This document shows, one piece after another, positions 36,023 to 46,217 of a stretch of DNA of 64,000 nucleotides. Position 1 is the first letter of the stretch; every line of letters starts with the position of its first letter. The translations under genes and the position numbers were made by a program. The stretch lies in NCBI RefSeq assembly GCF_900601905.1, contig NZ_UWFA01000175.1:1-64000 (forward strand), written 5' to 3'. The stretch is from Pseudomonas viridiflava. GTDB taxonomy: Bacteria > Pseudomonadota > Gammaproteobacteria > Pseudomonadales > Pseudomonadaceae. The notes beneath the pieces were generated by a model. The model worked only from the letters and a program-made list of their open reading frames with translations. It made no database searches and was not told the origin of the DNA.

Positions 36023-36805
36023 TTACACAAACGAATCATCATCCCCGCCATCAAAACCGCCGCCGTCATCCCAGCCGCCGCCTTGATCGTTGTTGTAGGA
36101 ATCATTGCTGGTGACCTGTTCCTGACCACCGTTCCAGCCGCCGCTTTCGTTGTTGCCCTGGTCGGCAACCTGGGCGGGTTCTTCCTTGACCACCTCGACC
36201 ACTTCTTCAGGCTGATTGTGATTGCCAAACATGCTGCTGAGGCCATGCGCCAGCATCACCCCGCCTGCCACGCCAGCTGCTGTCTGCAGCGCACCGCTCA
36301 TGAAGCCGCCACCGCGTGGGGCCGGCTGTTGCGGCTGTTGCGGCGCGGCATAGTTACCACCCTGCGGCGCGTTATAAGGCGGCGGGCTGGACGGACCGGC
36401 GTCGCGCCAGCCACCACCCGATGGAGGGCTGGCCGGACGTTGCTGGGAAAACGACTGCTGAGGTTGCGCCTGCGGCTCTCGGGAACCGCCACCGCCGAAA
36501 ATGCTCGACAGGAAGCCGCCACTGCTCTGGGCTGGTGCGGAAGATGCCTGAGATTTGGCCTGCTGCAACTCGGCCTGGAGTTGCTGAATCTGCTCGTCCC
36601 GCTCCTTGAGCTGTTGACCGAGCTGATTGACTGCCGCTTCCTGCACCACAATCGCCTGCGCCATGTAGTAAGGCGCGGCCGGTTGCTGGGTGAGATGCTC
36701 CTTGATCCTGGCTTCAGCCCCGCTATCACGGGGAGCGGAAGCGGTTTCGGCACTTTTCAACTTGGTGAAAAGACCGTCGATCAGGGTTTGCTCTTCGCTG
36801 TTCAT
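36023..36805 (-). CDS. DUF2076-family periplasmic ligand-binding-like protein
   Basis: 260 residues. The N terminus (MNSEEQTLIDGLFTKLK, about 1-95) is the conserved DUF2076 domain with a predicted coiled coil (QLGQQLKERDEQIQQLQAEL). The middle is rich in Gln, Pro and Gly and the end is Asp/Gly-rich (WDDGGGFDGGDDDSF). One hydrophobic stretch (GALQTAAGVAGGVMLAHG) could anchor it. The ATG at 36805 has a GAGG site. The function of this family is not known. Confidence 0.8.
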   Translation of the reverse strand: MNSEEQTLIDGLFTKLKSAETASAPRDSGAEARIKEHLTQQPAAPYYMAQAIVVQEAAVNQLGQQLKERDEQIQQLQAELQQAKSQASSAPAQSSGGFLSSIFGGGGSREPQAQPQQSFSQQRPASPPSGGGWRDAGPSSPPPYNAPQGGNYAAPQQPQQPAPRGGGFMSGALQTAAGVAGGVMLAHGLSSMFGNHNQPEEVVEVVKEEPAQVADQGNNESGGWNGGQEQVTSNDSYNNDQGGGWDDGGGFDGGDDDSFV

Positions 36806-36984
36806 GGCGACCTCGTTAGATTGCCGTTGGAAATCTTCGCCGGGCACGGTTGCCAGGCACAAGCAAGGTAATGGGGCTGATCCAGGGCGTTTCAATGGCC
36901 TGTCGCAAATGTTAAGAAGGCTCTGGCCCGTGTCTGGTTAGCCAGCTAAAGTGACCGCCTGCTTTTTTCCTGCGACTTTTCCTC

Positions 36985-37644
36985 ATGAACCCGCTGATTA
37001 TTCTCAATGACTCGCTGTACTTTTTCCGACGCAATCTGGCGAGCATTCTGACGCTGTGCCTGCCATTGGTGATGCTTGAAGCCCTCGCCAAGCAGTTGCT
37101 GAGTCATGCACTTCCAGGCAACGGCTCCACGGCCTATGAGTTGGTCGTCGGCCTGCTGTTCTACCCGCTGTACACCGGCGCCTTGATCCTGTTTCTCGAT
37201 GCACGCAGCCGTGGCGAATACCCCGCTGCTCGCAACCTGCTCGCCATGGCGCTGCGCATCTGGCCGACCTTCGCCGTGATGGCGGCGCTGAGCACCCTGC
37301 TGATCATGTTCGGCCTGTCGCTGTTCATCGTTCCAGGCGTCTGGGTGATGGTCAAACTGGTGTTTTCCGAATATTTGCTGGTCCTGCGCGGCATGACGCC
37401 GCTGATGGCAATGCGCGGCAGTTTCGCGATGACCAACGGCCATTTCGCGCGCATTCTGGCCTGCGTGCTGTGCATTTATATTCCGTTGTCATTGCTGGAA
37501 GGCATTGCCATCTACCTGCTGGAGCCGCAGAACGCCGGGGTCAATTTCGTGATCGACACCCTGAGCAGCTTCCTGCAATTGTTTACCAGCGTGGTGATGT
37601 TCCGCCTGTTCATGCTGATCAACGAGCCACCCCAGCCGGAGTAA
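36985..37644 (+). CDS. YciC-like integral membrane protein
   Basis: 219 residues with six likely membrane spans; it resembles the UPF0259/YciC family (NDSLYFFRRNLASIL at the start, LFIVPGVWVMVKL, FAMTNGHFARI). It is found widely in gamma-proteobacteria with no firm biochemical role. Confidence 0.8.
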   Translation: MNPLIILNDSLYFFRRNLASILTLCLPLVMLEALAKQLLSHALPGNGSTAYELVVGLLFYPLYTGALILFLDARSRGEYPAARNLLAMALRIWPTFAVMAALSTLLIMFGLSLFIVPGVWVMVKLVFSEYLLVLRGMTPLMAMRGSFAMTNGHFARILACVLCIYIPLSLLEGIAIYLLEPQNAGVNFVIDTLSSFLQLFTSVVMFRLFMLINEPPQPE

Positions 37645-37714
37645 TCACCAGCCCGTCGGCTATGCTGGTGCGACGCAACCTCTGACTGAACGCCCTGCGT
37701 TCCAAGCCGAACCC

Positions 37715-38803
37715 ATGAATCGATTGACCCGCTTCATCCTGATCATTGCCTTGCTGGGCGGGCTGTTGCTCGCAGCGATCTACACCCTCACCTGGCGCCC
37801 CGTCGCTCGGCAGGAGCTGCCTGTGGCCTGCAACCCGGACGCCAAGGCACCACCGCTGGTGCCGGGGCAGGCACTGAAGGTCATGACCTGGAATATCCAG
37901 TACCTGGCGGGCAAGCGTTACGTGTTCTGGTATGACCTGGCCGATGGCAGCGGCACGGATAATCGTCCCACCGCCGAAGACGTCGCCTACAACCTGGACG
38001 AAGTGGCTCGGGTGATCCGCGATGAGCAGCCGGACATCGTGCTCTTGCAGGAAGTGAACGACGGCGCAAAGAACACTGACTACGACAATCAGCTGGCGCT
38101 GCTGCAAGAGCGCGTGACCGACTTGTACCCGTGCAGCGCCGAGGCGTTTTACTGGAAAGCCGATTTCGTCCCGCACCCGCGCATCGCCGGTAGCGTGGGC
38201 ATGAAGCTGGCGACACTGAGTCGCTACGCCATTGATCGCGCCGAACGGATACAACTGCCGATCCGCAGCGCCAATGCCATCAGCCGTCAGTTCCAGCCAA
38301 AACGCGCTTTGCTGGTGAGCTATCTGCCCCTGCGCGACGGTGGCCACCTGGCGGTGATCAACACCCATCTGGACACCTTCAGCGAAGACGACGACGCCCA
38401 GCAGCGCCAGATTCAAGCGGTCAGCAAGCTGCTCGACTCCTTTGAAGCCCGCGGTACACCCTGGCTGATTGGCGGCGACTTCAACCTGCTGCCGTTGGGG
38501 CAATATCAGCGACTGCAGGCAGAGCTACGCTCGGCGTATCAGGCGGACAGTGCGCTGCATGTGCTGTGGGACAAATACCCGATGATCCCTAACAACACCG
38601 AAGTCGGCGGCATTGATCGGGCGAAGTGGCTGACCTACTTCCCCAACGACCCACGCCTCAGCGGCCCGGACCGGACCGTCGACTACCTGTTTCACAGCCC
38701 GCGAATCAAACGGGTGAGCGCCGCGGTTCGGCAGGAAGATACGCTGTTGATTTCACCGCACCTGCCAGTGGTCGGGCGTTTTTTATTGCCGGTTTTGCCT
38801 TGA
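37715..38803 (+). CDS. Endonuclease/exonuclease/phosphatase-family protein
   Basis: 362 residues with an N-terminal signal anchor (LTRFILIIALLGGLLLAAIY) followed by an EEP (DNase I-like) domain: MTWNIQYL, LQEVND, INTHLDTF, GGDFNLLP and the final TVDYLF. The metal and catalytic residues look intact. It is probably membrane-attached and periplasmic, acting on a phosphodiester substrate (nucleic acid or lipid head group). Confidence 0.85.
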   Translation: MNRLTRFILIIALLGGLLLAAIYTLTWRPVARQELPVACNPDAKAPPLVPGQALKVMTWNIQYLAGKRYVFWYDLADGSGTDNRPTAEDVAYNLDEVARVIRDEQPDIVLLQEVNDGAKNTDYDNQLALLQERVTDLYPCSAEAFYWKADFVPHPRIAGSVGMKLATLSRYAIDRAERIQLPIRSANAISRQFQPKRALLVSYLPLRDGGHLAVINTHLDTFSEDDDAQQRQIQAVSKLLDSFEARGTPWLIGGDFNLLPLGQYQRLQAELRSAYQADSALHVLWDKYPMIPNNTEVGGIDRAKWLTYFPNDPRLSGPDRTVDYLFHSPRIKRVSAAVRQEDTLLISPHLPVVGRFLLPVLP

Positions 38804-38819
38804 AGGGATAAACAATTTC

Positions 38820-38983
38820 TGTAGGAGCTGCCGAAGGCTGCGAATGGCGGTGTATCAGACACATTGAAGTACCTGAAACAATGCAGAACCTGTAGGAGCT
38901 CACTGGGGTTACGAGGCCAGCGATGGCGGTGTGTCAGACGGAACGCCATCGCGGCCTCGCGGTGCTCGTGCGCTCCTACAGAT
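38820..38983. repeat. REP-like cluster
   Basis: A single GTAGGAGCTGCCGAAGGCTGCGA unit (38821) is followed by a GTAGGAGC...GAGGCC / GGCCTCGCGGTGCTCGTGCGCTCCTAC inverted repeat (38898-38983) related to the one at 17588. Confidence 0.75.
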
Positions 38984-39000
38984 GAAAGTGATCCCACCCG

Positions 39001-41153
39001 TTACTTCCTCGGCTTAATCCGCGCCGTCGGTTCGGCAATCAGTGGGTCATCCGGCCAGTAGTGCTTGGGGTATCGCCCCTTCAAATCCTTCTTGACCTCG
39101 GCATAGGTGCTGCGCCAGAAATTGGCCAGGTCCTGCGTCACCTGCACCGGGCGGCGGGCGGGCGACAGCAGGTGCAATTTGACGATCTGTCGGCCATTGG
39201 CGATGCGCGGGGTGTCGGCCAGGCCGAACAGTTCTTGCAGGCGCACCGCCAGAATCGGCGGATGCTCGCTGTAATCAAGGCGCACGGACGAACCCGACGG
39301 CACGCTCAAGTGATGCGGCGCCAGCTCGTCAAGCCGCTGTGGCAGCGGCCAGGGCAGCAGGTTATGCAGAATCGAGGACATATCCAGATTGCTGAAATGG
39401 CTGAGCCGCGAGACCTTGCCCAGATACGGCAGCAGCCAGCTTTCAAGGCGCGCAAGCAAACCGGCATTGCTGACATCCGGCCATTCGCTGCTGTCTTTGT
39501 GCTGCAAATCCAGTTCCCGCAGCAATCCGACGCGTGCCTGCCACTGGCGCAGTTCCGGAGTCCACGGCAGCAGTTCGAGGCCTTTACGCCGCACCAGAGC
39601 CAGCAACGCCTGACCTTTGGCAGACTCATCCAGCCCGGTCAGCGGCTCGCGGCTAAGGATCAGCTCGCCCACCTTGCGCTGGCGCTCGGCGCGGAACACG
39701 CCTTCACGCTCATCCCAGTCCAGTTGATCAAGCTGAGTCACTTGCTCGGCCAGCACCGAATCGAACAGCGCCGGATCAAACTCGGCCGCCAGGTAGATCC
39801 GCTCTTCGCGCTGCCCCTGACGGCTGCCCAAGTCGGCGATCACCAGCCAGGGCTGTTTCATCAGCGCATCAACCTCGGCGAACAGCGCCGCCCGGCCATT
39901 GGCCAAACGGTATTCGGCGCCACCGGGTTTGCGCTGCTGGGCGACACGATCGGGATAGGCCAGGGCCAGCAATGCGCCAAGCCAGCGTGGATGGTCCGCG
40001 TCGCTGACCGGTTTGGCCGCCGCGCCACGCAGATAGCCGCGATATTGACGGGACAGCTGTCTGGCCCGTTGCACACCGCCCTGAGCGCCACGTGCCGCAC
40101 GCTCGGTGCCTTCGAGCAAACTCAAGCGGCTATGCAGATCCGCACCGCCACCACGCAGGATGTCACGCTCGCCCAACAGTGCCGCCACGTCACACGCCAG
40201 GCTACCGAGCCCCAGCGCCTGACCGCGCAACAGCAAATGGCCGATACGCGGATGGGCAGGCAGCTCGGCCATGGCCTGACCGTGAGCAGTGAGGCTGTAA
40301 TCTTCACCCGCCGCGCGACTCAACGCACCCAGCCGCACCAGCAAGTCCTGCGCCTGGGCGTAGGCTGCGGCGGGAGGAACATCGAGCCAGACCAGTTCGC
40401 TCGGCGTCACGCCCCAGCGCGCCAGTTGCAGGCCCAGCCCGGCCAGATCGGCCTGAAGAATTTCCGCCGCACCATAGGCCGCGAGTTGTTCATGCTGGGC
40501 TTCGGACCACAGCCGATAGCACACGCCCGGTTCGAGCCGCCCCGCTCGCCCGGCACGCTGCGTGGCGCTGGCCCGGGAGATGCGCTGAGTATCCAGGCGG
40601 GTCATGCCGCTGCCGGGATCAAAACGCGGCACTCGCGCCAGGCCGGCATCAATCACCACCCGCACGCCATCAATAGTCAGGCTGGTTTCGGCGATGTTGG
40701 TCGCCAGCACCACTTTGCGAGTGCCTTTGGGCGCTGGCTCGATGGCAGCGCGCTGGGCGTTCAGGTCCAGTTCGCCATGCAACGGGCACAGCAGGATGTC
40801 GCTGCGGTTGCCGAGCGCTTCGGCCAGTTGCTGATTGACTCGACGAATCTCCGCCTGCCCCGGCAGAAAGACCAACAGGCTGCCGCTCTGATCATTGATT
40901 GCGTCCAGCACCGTCTGCACGACCCGCGGTTCAATGAACTCGCCGGGCTGAAACGGCCTGCCCCACTGCATCTGCACTGGGAACATACGCCCATCACTGC
41001 GCACCACCGGCGCATCGTTCAGAAGACTGGAAAGCCGCTCGCCTTCCAGCGTCGCCGACATCAGCAGAATCTTCAGGGGCTGCTCATCACGAAACAGCGC
41101 CCGACCGTTGAGGCTGAGTGCCAGGGCCAGATCGGCATCCAGACTGCGCTCGT
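39001..41153 (-). pseudogene. hrpB: hrpB, host copy, 5' end lost to island insertion
   Basis: Host-like GC-rich 3' part of the DExH-box helicase gene hrpB. Frame homology runs from ERSLDADLALAL (directly after the DEFH box) to the stop: SAT motif, GVRVVIDAGL, QRAGRAGR and the HrpB C-terminal domain. Residues equivalent to 1-128 of the complete copy at 57174 are missing, including Walker A and the DEFH box. Homology ends at 41153 (GCGCTCGT on the plus strand), where island DNA begins. An internal ATG at 41061 could give a 686-residue product, but it would lack ATPase motifs I and II and be inactive. Confidence 0.88.
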
Positions 41154-41165
41154 AAAAATTGCCAT
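41145..41165. other. Left junction of the genomic island
   Basis: Host hrpB sequence (GCGCTCGT) changes to AT-richer island sequence (AAAAATTGCC) at 41153/41154, exactly within the codons for the conserved DEFH-ERS segment. The first recombinase frame opens only a few bases inside. The matching right junction is not in the window. Confidence 0.75.
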
Positions 41166-43528
41166 TTGCATTATCTTGTCAACTGCACAACCATCAGCCT
41201 CTACAGGTACCCAAGACTACACCAAACCAGGTAGACGCTTTGACAATCATCAAAAAAACCCTATCGCTAGTGAACTACCCTTACCTGGTGATACCTACGG
41301 AAGTGGTAACCGTTATGCAGCGCTGTCGTGCCCTCGTAACACCCCATGCTAGCGAAAATCTTCTGAAGCTCTTTGAAGCTTACTGCCATGTCACAGGTAC
41401 CGCGGTTAGCTACATCATGCTGTCCTCCCCGTCCTTTCGCGGCATCGTGAGGGGATTTTTGGGAGCGCTTGCAGACGAATCCTTCGTCTCAGGAGGCCAG
41501 GAAACGAGAAATCGCTACGCCCGGGATTTCAACTGCCTGCTGAACGAAATGAGGAAAGAGATACCACTTTTGCCCGCTCTCACTGTGGAGGAAAAACTTC
41601 CTACAAATAATGGCCATATATGGGAGGCACAGAAAGGCACCCTTGATACAGAGATATCTCGCTATTGGAATGGTTGGGAGGTGAAAGGCCGAAAAGGTCA
41701 AAACAGCTATCTACCCATATGCTTGTTATGGAATTCTCACGGGAGAGAATTCGCAGAAAATATTTATGATCGCTATGCTCAGCATGTTGAAAAACATCGA
41801 GCCCCTTCGCACTATGAATTTAAGTTTTTTATAACTTACCTTTCGCAGAACGCCAGCAAATGGACCAGTTCGACATTCAGCAACCCTATAAAACTAAACA
41901 ATTTCTTCATTCAAAACATGGTCGCCAGTTTCAAAGCATCACACGCCAGCGGAGGCGACCTAGCTTCAAAAACTATTAGTTACGCCCAATTCACATACCA
42001 GTTGGAAGAAGCTTTTATTCAGCCAGGATTATGGGCGCGGCCATTCGCCGGAATTCTTCCGCACCCGGTAGTCAGGACCACACCGGGACATCGCACCAAC
42101 TTAACGAAACTGCCTGATGGCACGCTTGTGAAGGAAAAGCTTATCACTCCAATACCTCTAGAGCTTACTGACTCCGAAGCAATTGAAATTATTTTCAAAA
42201 CCATCAAATCAGATAATAAGCTGGTGCTAGAATGGGCTAACAGAAAGCTAAACGACCTAGAGCGCGCTCAAACATCAAGAAGAATGCTAGCAGGATCAGG
42301 AACTCCAATATTTGGTGGCAAAACCAACAGAAATAACGTGAAAGAGGTTGGTATAAATGATTTATGCGCAACATTCGAAAAACTAGGTTTACCACATATC
42401 AGGGCAGGAGGAAGACAAGTATACGGAAGATCTGAAGGCTGCTCTCTCGCGGCATTGCTGGCAATTCCAACCGCTCAACATTTTTTTGCATTGCAGTTAC
42501 TTTTAGTCGCCCGCCACCCATGCCTTACTGAATCATTCTTCGACGGCTTCGAACTCTACGATAAAAGAGGAAATCTGTCAGGTCTCCTAGACTTAGATCC
42601 TGACGGCCATCAATTAGTCGGATACAAAGATAGAATGAGCGGGCACCTTAGCGAGCAGGTGATCAAGCTAAACGCAGAGGAAGAAAAGTGGATAAAATTG
42701 ATCATTTCCGCAACCGAGCCACTAAGAAACGAACTTAAGAGCATCGGCGATGATTCTTGGAGGTTCTTATTCCTCCGCTGTACACGCTATATTGGCCTAC
42801 CCAAGCCCGTAGGTCCGATGAAAACTAACAAACGCAATTATGAACGCAACGATCTTCTGGTTGAATTCCTAAGTATCTCAAAAAAAAGCGAAAAAGAGAC
42901 CCGGCAACTACTCTTAAGGCTCTCCGTCACGACATATCGTGCATCCCGCGCTGTGGAGGTATATTTAGACACTAATAGCGTAGAGGCCATGGCAAAAGCA
43001 CTCGGCCATACTTCATACAACTCTTCGCTCCTGAGCAGGTATCTTCCAGAACCAATACTTGCATTTTTTCAAACTCGCTGGATCAGATTATTCCAGCGGG
43101 GAATTATTTGCGAAGCCATGAAGCAAAGCCCGTATTTACTACGGGCCGCCCATTTCAAAACCATGAATGAACTTCATACCTTCTTGGAAAACCATGCGAT
43201 TCGACCTTTGCCTGCACACCTTCAGACACCAGGATCGCAAGCCAAAACCAGCATCAACAATCAGGAAGAGGAACAGCAGATAATTGTGGCGCTTGATACG
43301 GGGATACTCACTGCACTGATATCATTAAAACTAGCTGTTTCTAATGCTCAAGATGTATCAAATTTAAGTGCTAAAGCCCTGTACTGGTCAAGGTTCACAG
43401 AATTAGTAGTTCAAGAAATAGAGTCAGGTTTCAACAGCGACCTCCAGAAATATCTGAGCAAGGCATACCTTCACGCAGACGCTTCCCAGATGGACTTGAT
43501 AATTTATGAAACTACCGCCAGATCTTGA
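41159..43528 (+). CDS. ginA: Large divergent tyrosine recombinase, first gene of the GInt operon
   Basis: Up to 789 residues; the TTG at 41159 is next to the island end, and TTG 41240, GTG 41270 or ATG 41315 are alternative starts. The C-terminal part has a divergent tyrosine-recombinase core: TTYRASRAVEVYL, then KALGHTSYNSSLLSRYL with the GH and final Tyr; the first catalytic Arg is uncertain. It overlaps the next gene by 23 bp. Three large integrases and one small protein in one operon at an island end is the hallmark of GInt (ginABCD) islands and also resembles Tn554-like recombinase sets. I name the genes by operon order; the mapping to published names is inferred. Confidence 0.8.
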   Translation: MPFALSCQLHNHQPLQVPKTTPNQVDALTIIKKTLSLVNYPYLVIPTEVVTVMQRCRALVTPHASENLLKLFEAYCHVTGTAVSYIMLSSPSFRGIVRGFLGALADESFVSGGQETRNRYARDFNCLLNEMRKEIPLLPALTVEEKLPTNNGHIWEAQKGTLDTEISRYWNGWEVKGRKGQNSYLPICLLWNSHGREFAENIYDRYAQHVEKHRAPSHYEFKFFITYLSQNASKWTSSTFSNPIKLNNFFIQNMVASFKASHASGGDLASKTISYAQFTYQLEEAFIQPGLWARPFAGILPHPVVRTTPGHRTNLTKLPDGTLVKEKLITPIPLELTDSEAIEIIFKTIKSDNKLVLEWANRKLNDLERAQTSRRMLAGSGTPIFGGKTNRNNVKEVGINDLCATFEKLGLPHIRAGGRQVYGRSEGCSLAALLAIPTAQHFFALQLLLVARHPCLTESFFDGFELYDKRGNLSGLLDLDPDGHQLVGYKDRMSGHLSEQVIKLNAEEEKWIKLIISATEPLRNELKSIGDDSWRFLFLRCTRYIGLPKPVGPMKTNKRNYERNDLLVEFLSISKKSEKETRQLLLRLSVTTYRASRAVEVYLDTNSVEAMAKALGHTSYNSSLLSRYLPEPILAFFQTRWIRLFQRGIICEAMKQSPYLLRAAHFKTMNELHTFLENHAIRPLPAHLQTPGSQAKTSINNQEEEQQIIVALDTGILTALISLKLAVSNAQDVSNLSAKALYWSRFTELVVQEIESGFNSDLQKYLSKAYLHADASQMDLIIYETTARS

Positions 43529-45605
43529 TTTTTTATCAGTCTTTTTTTTAGATTCTGAAGCTGAGTTTAGGAAGGCAAGTTGGTTGGTAAATGACTTCGA
43601 AAGCGACACTTGGTTAATCAGCTTCGACAAAAAAACACAAAGGGAACTTTGCTGGAAGGTAATTCTAGATGACGGCACCCTTCTAACATCAAGCAAACAC
43701 CGAAAATTGCTAATTGGCCTAAAATTTTATCTGACCTCGAGTACTCGTGACCATTATGGTCACCTTGCAGAAACAAACTCGCAAACGGCAATGCTAAGAC
43801 AATTCTATCGGACATGCCATGTGATAGACCTACTTCTAATAAACAGCAAAAGATTACAGATCTCAGCCTATGGCCTCGAGGGGCTTACCGAAGGTAACCT
43901 TATCGAGATGCTCGAAATAATTTCGTCAAGCTCAACGCTTGAAGATTCGATTTACCAGTGGACCTCCCGACTCCGTAACTATTGTTTGAAAGTATTAGAC
44001 CGTGCGGACCCGGCAGCGATTCTGGAAGTTCTTGACGCAAAGCCGCAGATGTCAATTATCTCAACTGAACAATCCGACGCTGACGACCTTGACATACCTC
44101 ATATTTTAATCCCAAAAGTCCGTGCTGCCCTACATCTGAACAACATCTACCACAAGCAGGTAAAACACGGTCTCCAGCCCAATACAGCTTTGATATGCAA
44201 AGAGCTGTATAAAGACACGCTCTGGGGCAAACATCAATTAAAACCAATAAAATCAATCCTCAGCTATAACGAAAATCTCAGTATGATAGGTCGCGAGTAT
44301 CCTGCCGCGGCAGTAAAAGGAAACTCTGAAGGTCCGATGAAAGGCCCTACTTTTAAATTATATCGCCGCGCCTTATATAATATAGGGATTTTGCATGAGT
44401 TAAATATTCCTGCTCCTTCTATAGATGCGCTTATCAGAGCGGAGCAATTCTCGCCGAATCTACCACCCGTTGGCCGATTTAGGTCGCTGCCGTCTAGCAT
44501 CGTATTTACAGCGCTCCGGCAGGCTATTGAATTTCATTTCGAGTACGGAGAAGAGTTGACCAGGGCATTTTGTCGAATCGCAATTGAATGCAAAAAGCGC
44601 AGCATTTCTCCAAGCGCCTTAACGAGCGAAGAAGTTTGCAATCTGGTCGGAAAAAAATTGCTTGAACTTGGCGTAACCAGACTTTCGCTATCAACACGAC
44701 TCGTAAACTCACATATTTTTGGAGCAAAAATCAAAGGCGAGCCCAGTCGATATTTTGACAGTCTCAGGGCCAACTTTGGACTCTTAGAGTTGATAGCTAT
44801 CTACGTAGGAAGCGTTCAGCTAACCACAGGAATACTCATGGCAAGGCGCGTGAGCGAGCTGTACTCGCTTCCCGCGCACGGCTGCCTAGATTTTTCAGAG
44901 TCATATTTGATATTCAAGAATGCCAAGAGTACCCGACACCTTTTTGGCTACCGCCGAGAAGAAGCTCGCCCCATAGAGCCTATCGCGACTGACATGATCA
45001 AGACCTTGATAAAAATGCAAAAAACCCTTAAAAGGATTGGGTACATAGATGAACTTCAAACACTTTTTTCAACTCCAAACCTCAAAGGCTCAGCCCAACT
45101 AAATAATTCAAATAAATATACGTTCGACCGCAACCTAGACCTATTTTGTGATTATTTCGAAACACCGTTGAACGCACACGGTGAGCGCCATTATCTGAGA
45201 CAACACCAAATAAGGCGTTTTTTCGCGATGCTTTTTTTCTATTGCGGTAGCTTTGCTAAACTCGATACGCTTCAGTGGATGTTAGGCCATACAGACCCCA
45301 CGCACGTTTACCGGTACATCACCGAATCCACCAATGGTATCGTGCTCGCTGGGGCAAAGGCTCACTACGTAGCGGAGCAACTGCATCAAGGCAACATCGA
45401 AAACTTCGTGGCGCTTGCTGACTTTCTCAAGAAAAAATATGGGACTGATAGCTTTGGTCTTATCGACTCGATTGACCTTGAAGATCAGATTCATGAATTA
45501 ATGAATGAGGGCTGGTTAGAGATCGAGCCCGAGTTTTTCACAGATCAAGAGGGTACGAAGTTTAAGGTCGTCGCTCGTCTTATTCTTCCTGGGGAGGCCA
45601 TATGA
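43506..45605 (+). CDS. ginB: Large tyrosine recombinase, second gene of the GInt operon
   Basis: 699 residues with a complete catalytic set in the last 250: Arg in MARRVSELYSLP, HQIRR (His and Arg of the HxxR box), GHTD, and Tyr in HVYRYI. The long N-terminal half has no motif I can name. It overlaps the first gene by 23 bp and its stop overlaps the third (ATGA), so the proteins are probably made in fixed ratio. Codon use is AT-richer than the host genes. Confidence 0.85.
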   Translation: MKLPPDLDFLSVFFLDSEAEFRKASWLVNDFESDTWLISFDKKTQRELCWKVILDDGTLLTSSKHRKLLIGLKFYLTSSTRDHYGHLAETNSQTAMLRQFYRTCHVIDLLLINSKRLQISAYGLEGLTEGNLIEMLEIISSSSTLEDSIYQWTSRLRNYCLKVLDRADPAAILEVLDAKPQMSIISTEQSDADDLDIPHILIPKVRAALHLNNIYHKQVKHGLQPNTALICKELYKDTLWGKHQLKPIKSILSYNENLSMIGREYPAAAVKGNSEGPMKGPTFKLYRRALYNIGILHELNIPAPSIDALIRAEQFSPNLPPVGRFRSLPSSIVFTALRQAIEFHFEYGEELTRAFCRIAIECKKRSISPSALTSEEVCNLVGKKLLELGVTRLSLSTRLVNSHIFGAKIKGEPSRYFDSLRANFGLLELIAIYVGSVQLTTGILMARRVSELYSLPAHGCLDFSESYLIFKNAKSTRHLFGYRREEARPIEPIATDMIKTLIKMQKTLKRIGYIDELQTLFSTPNLKGSAQLNNSNKYTFDRNLDLFCDYFETPLNAHGERHYLRQHQIRRFFAMLFFYCGSFAKLDTLQWMLGHTDPTHVYRYITESTNGIVLAGAKAHYVAEQLHQGNIENFVALADFLKKKYGTDSFGLIDSIDLEDQIHELMNEGWLEIEPEFFTDQEGTKFKVVARLILPGEAI

Positions 45606-46213
45606 AGAAAACTCCAGCTTTAAACGGCGTAAAAACGCTGCAGGCGTTGCTCACACACATATGTAGACACCCTATCAAATTCACGAAGGACGTTGAGCTA
45701 AGAACCGCTCTAAAAAGTCAGGCAGGTATGGCCTCTCTCAGTCGGGCTGTTGAACTTGAGACGGGGGAGTCATTGACGACGCTCCCGATGAGCTTAAATA
45801 CTTTGAAGACATACGCCAATGAAAACTTGAGCGGTGGCTTTCGGGCACTCAATGACCTGAGAATTGGTGCCTTGGAAAAACTGGATCTCGTAGACAAACG
45901 AGAAAAACATACAAACAAACGAACTAAATCAGGTCTAAACAGGAAAGTTGAACAGCTGGAACGAGAACTTGAGATGCAACGGCAGACCAATATGATACTC
46001 ATGCGTGCACTTTCCGAGTCTATGCATCAGTTGACCAGCATCGGGGACGCCTCCGACGAAAAGTTGAGGGGTAAGAGAATCCAAAACGCCCTCCAGACAC
46101 TTCGCGCCATCGTCAGCATGGCTAGGCCTCCCTTCAACTTTATCCCGTCTACTACAGAGCCAGCAATGCTATCGTTCGAAATAGCCAACATAGATGATTA
46201 CCGGCGGAAATGA
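45602..46213 (+). CDS. ginC: Small coiled-coil protein of the GInt operon
   Basis: 203 residues. A long predicted coiled coil (about 95-145: KRTKSGLNRKVEQLEREL onward, with heptad Leu/Met) lies between a mixed N terminus and a short tail. Similar small accessory proteins accompany recombinase trios (TnpC of Tn554 is comparable). It probably assists synapsis or directionality. ATGA overlap with the previous gene. Confidence 0.78.
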   Translation: MKKTPALNGVKTLQALLTHICRHPIKFTKDVELRTALKSQAGMASLSRAVELETGESLTTLPMSLNTLKTYANENLSGGFRALNDLRIGALEKLDLVDKREKHTNKRTKSGLNRKVEQLERELEMQRQTNMILMRALSESMHQLTSIGDASDEKLRGKRIQNALQTLRAIVSMARPPFNFIPSTTEPAMLSFEIANIDDYRRK

Positions 46214-46217
46214 AATC

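Noticed and set aside
39061-41352. 763-codon plus-strand frame over hrpB
   Set aside because: It is antisense to the helicase motifs and crosses the island junction, so it cannot be one gene.
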